Made by a program: the position numbers and the translations under genes. Shown one piece after another: positions 4,225 to 5,850 of a stretch of DNA of 5,850 nucleotides; position 1 is the first letter of the stretch; each line of letters starts with the position of its first letter. This stretch comes from an uncultured Coriobacteriia bacterium (GTDB taxonomy: Bacteria; Actinomycetota; Coriobacteriia; Coriobacteriales; QAMH01), in contig CASDTD010000236.1 of the NCBI GenBank assembly GCA_949283445.1, positions 1-5,850 of the forward strand, read 5' to 3'. Below the pieces are notes generated by a model. The model saw nothing but the letters and a program-made list of their open reading frames with translations. It made no database searches and was not told the DNA's origin.

Positions 4225-5850
4225 GCGCGAGAACCCTCCGCCTCCCCCGCCGAAGCCGCCGCCTCCCCCGCCGGAAAAGCCACCACCGCCTCCGCCGGAG
4301 AACCCGCCGAAACCGCCACTGCCGCCGCTTTCCGCCGCCTCGATAGCATCGAGCGCCGCCTGCGCGGAACTTGCGGTGTTCTCGAAGCAATTCCCGAAGA
4401 AGTCGTCGCCGGCTGCAGCGCCTGCCGATCCGTATCCGTGATACGTCGTGTAATACCAGGGTGCCACGTACACGAAGGTGTCGTCTTCCCAGATTTCAGG
4501 CGCGACGCTGTTGAGGTCATCTGCCACCTGCTTGGCCACGCCGAAGATATACGCGTAGACGAAAAGCTCGCCCCACACCTTGGTATCGGTGGGAATGGCC
4601 TCGTCGAGCGCCGTGAAGTCCTTGAACCAGTGCTTGAGCGCCTCACAGCGGGCATACAGTTCGACGGCGTGCTCGCTGCGGCGCGGCATGCCGAACGCGA
4701 CACCGAACATGACCGCAGAGCCGGGCACCAGGCAGAACATGGGCATGAAGTTCTCAACGGCAAACGAGAAAACGAGCGAGAGCACCATTGCCGCCACGGC
4801 AATGATGATGAACCACTTCTTTATCTTCTCGCCCGTCTGCTCGAAGTAGCCGTTTTCCCTGACTCTCCTGCTCACGGCGTTTTGCCAAGAATCCAGCCCG
4901 TTCACGTACTTGCGCGGCTCGGCCTGCGCGTAGCTCTCGAACGCGTCGAGCGGCACTTCCGCGCCTCCCTGCCCGACCGTTCCGAACACGAACTCGAAGG
5001 CTTTCTTGTCCAGGCTGTCGAGCTTCTCGAGCTTGGAGACATCATGTTTGACCAGCTTGAAGCTCTGCTCGGTCTTGTCGCCAAGCAGCCCCGAACGCGT
5101 GGTCTCGATGGCCTCGATGCCGATGACGCCCTTGGCGGACAGACGCATGAGCGTCGCCGTGAGGTCGTTGGCATCCTCCTTGTTCCAGCGCCACAAACGC
5201 GCGATGACCGCCGGGTGCACCCTTTTGTCGGGCACGTCACGCCAGTACTCGTCGGTGAACTGCGGCTTGTGCTCGCGGCCGAACCTGAAGAACAGCACGA
5301 ACGCGACAACGATCATAGCCAGCGAGAGGAGTATCGGAACGATGACCATGAGCAGGCTGATGAGCCGCTGCGTCGCCGCCTCTTTCTGCCACTGCTCTTC
5401 CTCGTCGAGCACGTCGTCCAAGACATCGTAATGCCAGTTCTGCATCGTGGAAACATCCGTCAGCCATGATGGTGGGAAGGCGATGCGCATTTCTGCGAAC
5501 TCGCCCGATTTCACGCGCGGAACGGAGAAGCTGATGGTGCCGTCCTCGTTGAAGGTGACCTCGCCGGCCAAGCTGCCATGGCCGAACGCGCGCACGTTGT
5601 CCCCGCCCACGACCGTCTCGCCCTTCGGCACTGGCAAAGTAACCGTGGCGGTTGCGTTGTTCGTGTCTGTGTCCCAGCCAGCGGGGATGAACTGCCAGTA
5701 CAGGATACCCGCGTCGTTATAGCGCTCGACAGCACCGGTGTAGGTGTAGTCGAACACGAAGGTCTTGGATGCGTCTTGCGTCGTGGAAAACGCGTAGATT
5801 GTCTCTTGCTCTTCGTCATACGACCAGTGCCCGCTTTTCGGGCCGCCCCG
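4222..5850 (-). CDS. DUF2207 (YciQ-like) membrane protein, 5' end outside window
   Basis: The frame is open from the window edge to the TGA at 4224-4222, giving 542 visible residues; the true start and any signal peptide lie beyond 5850. The GTG at 5757-5755 sits inside the domain and is not the start. The N-terminal ~150 residues (FDYTYTGAVERYND, LYWQFIPAGWDTD) are a beta-rich extracytoplasmic DUF2207 region. A membrane helix follows at about 163-188, then an RFGREHKPQFTDEYWRDVP segment and a cytoplasmic region with a helical, winged-helix-like stretch (ANDLTATLMRLSAKGVIGIE). Two more helices lie at about 346-365 and 368-387. The C-terminus (about 509-542) is almost only Gly with Phe and Ser and ends GGGFSR, typical of the family. 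Function is not established. DUF2207 genes often sit beside lemA; none is in view. A large palindrome starts at the stop codon. Confidence 0.9.
   Translation of the reverse strand, partial: RGGPKSGHWSYDEEQETIYAFSTTQDASKTFVFDYTYTGAVERYNDAGILYWQFIPAGWDTDTNNATATVTLPVPKGETVVGGDNVRAFGHGSLAGEVTFNEDGTISFSVPRVKSGEFAEMRIAFPPSWLTDVSTMQNWHYDVLDDVLDEEEQWQKEAATQRLISLLMVIVPILLSLAMIVVAFVLFFRFGREHKPQFTDEYWRDVPDKRVHPAVIARLWRWNKEDANDLTATLMRLSAKGVIGIEAIETTRSGLLGDKTEQSFKLVKHDVSKLEKLDSLDKKAFEFVFGTVGQGGAEVPLDAFESYAQAEPRKYVNGLDSWQNAVSRRVRENGYFEQTGEKIKKWFIIIAVAAMVLSLVFSFAVENFMPMFCLVPGSAVMFGVAFGMPRRSEHAVELYARCEALKHWFKDFTALDEAIPTDTKVWGELFVYAYIFGVAKQVADDLNSVAPEIWEDDTFVYVAPWYYTTYHGYGSAGAAAGDDFFGNCFENTASSAQAALDAIEAAESGGSGGFGGFSGGGGGGFSGGGGGGFGGGGGGFSR
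4238..4273 (-). repeat. Short tandem repeat encoding the glycine-rich tail
   Basis: The 15-mer CCGCCTCCCCCGCCG occurs at 4238-4252 and again at 4259-4273, a 21-base period that keeps frame and encodes Gly-rich heptads of the DUF2207 C-terminus; looser CCGCC-rich copies continue to about 4325. Such tracts expand and contract by slippage, so tail length may vary between strains. Confidence 0.6.

Noticed and set aside
4160..4441. Plus-strand frame encoding a polyproline-rich peptide
   Set aside because: The proline runs are just the complement of the glycine codons in the DUF2207 tail.
3897..4802. Minus-strand open frame of 301 codons overlapping the DUF2207 3' end and the repeat region
   Set aside because: Ser/Arg/Gly low-complexity product in a shifted frame; its apparent internal protein repeat reflects the nucleotide repeat units A and B.
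4072..5469. Long plus-strand open frame of 465 codons opposite the DUF2207 gene
   Set aside because: It is an antisense shadow of a GC-rich gene, with Arg/Glu/His-rich composition, no recognisable domain and no ribosome site; the minus frame has DUF2207 motifs and membrane helices.
5755..5757. GTG as start of the DUF2207 gene
   Set aside because: The frame continues upstream to the window edge with domain-like sequence, and this GTG falls inside the extracytoplasmic domain.

Overview
The window is GC-rich and its genes have the codon habits of a high-GC Gram-positive. Strong AGGAGG-type ribosome sites, a Gram-positive PhoR-type sensor kinase and a DUF2207 protein with a glycine-rich tail fit an actinobacterium. 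A gut Coriobacteriia/Eggerthellaceae-like organism is my best guess, but this is inference and no marker gene settles it.

Layout. Positions 1-447 (minus) hold the 5' part of a PiT-family phosphate transporter. A 204-base divergent intergenic region (448-651) separates it from a plus-strand operon: an OmpR/PhoB-type response regulator (652-1347) overlapping a PhoR-like membrane histidine kinase (1347-2648), closed by a strong terminator at about 2687-2722. Three minus-strand genes follow. They are a small zinc-ribbon/three-helix membrane protein (2762-3151), thioredoxin trxA (3315-3626, with its own terminator at 3241-3277), and a DUF2207 membrane protein (4222-5850, its 5' end beyond the window).

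The transporter and the two-component pair form a coherent phosphate-response module. Between them, read on the transporter strand, are four tandem TTYAC/TTACA-like units 10-11 bases apart, the architecture of boxes bound by PhoP/PhoB/RegX3-type regulators. The transporter leader also has an inverted repeat, one arm of which is repeated as an 11-mer at the regulator's ribosome site.

The 595 bases between trxA and the DUF2207 gene hold no convincing gene but are dense in repeats. There are two diverged copies of a 58-base palindromic unit, two direct copies of a ~72-base unit with a third partial inverted copy (giving a 131-base imperfect palindrome that starts at the DUF2207 stop codon), and a minus-strand terminator about 365 bases after that stop. 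This is the least explained part of the window. I see no defence system, CRISPR array, mobile-element gene, tRNA or rRNA.
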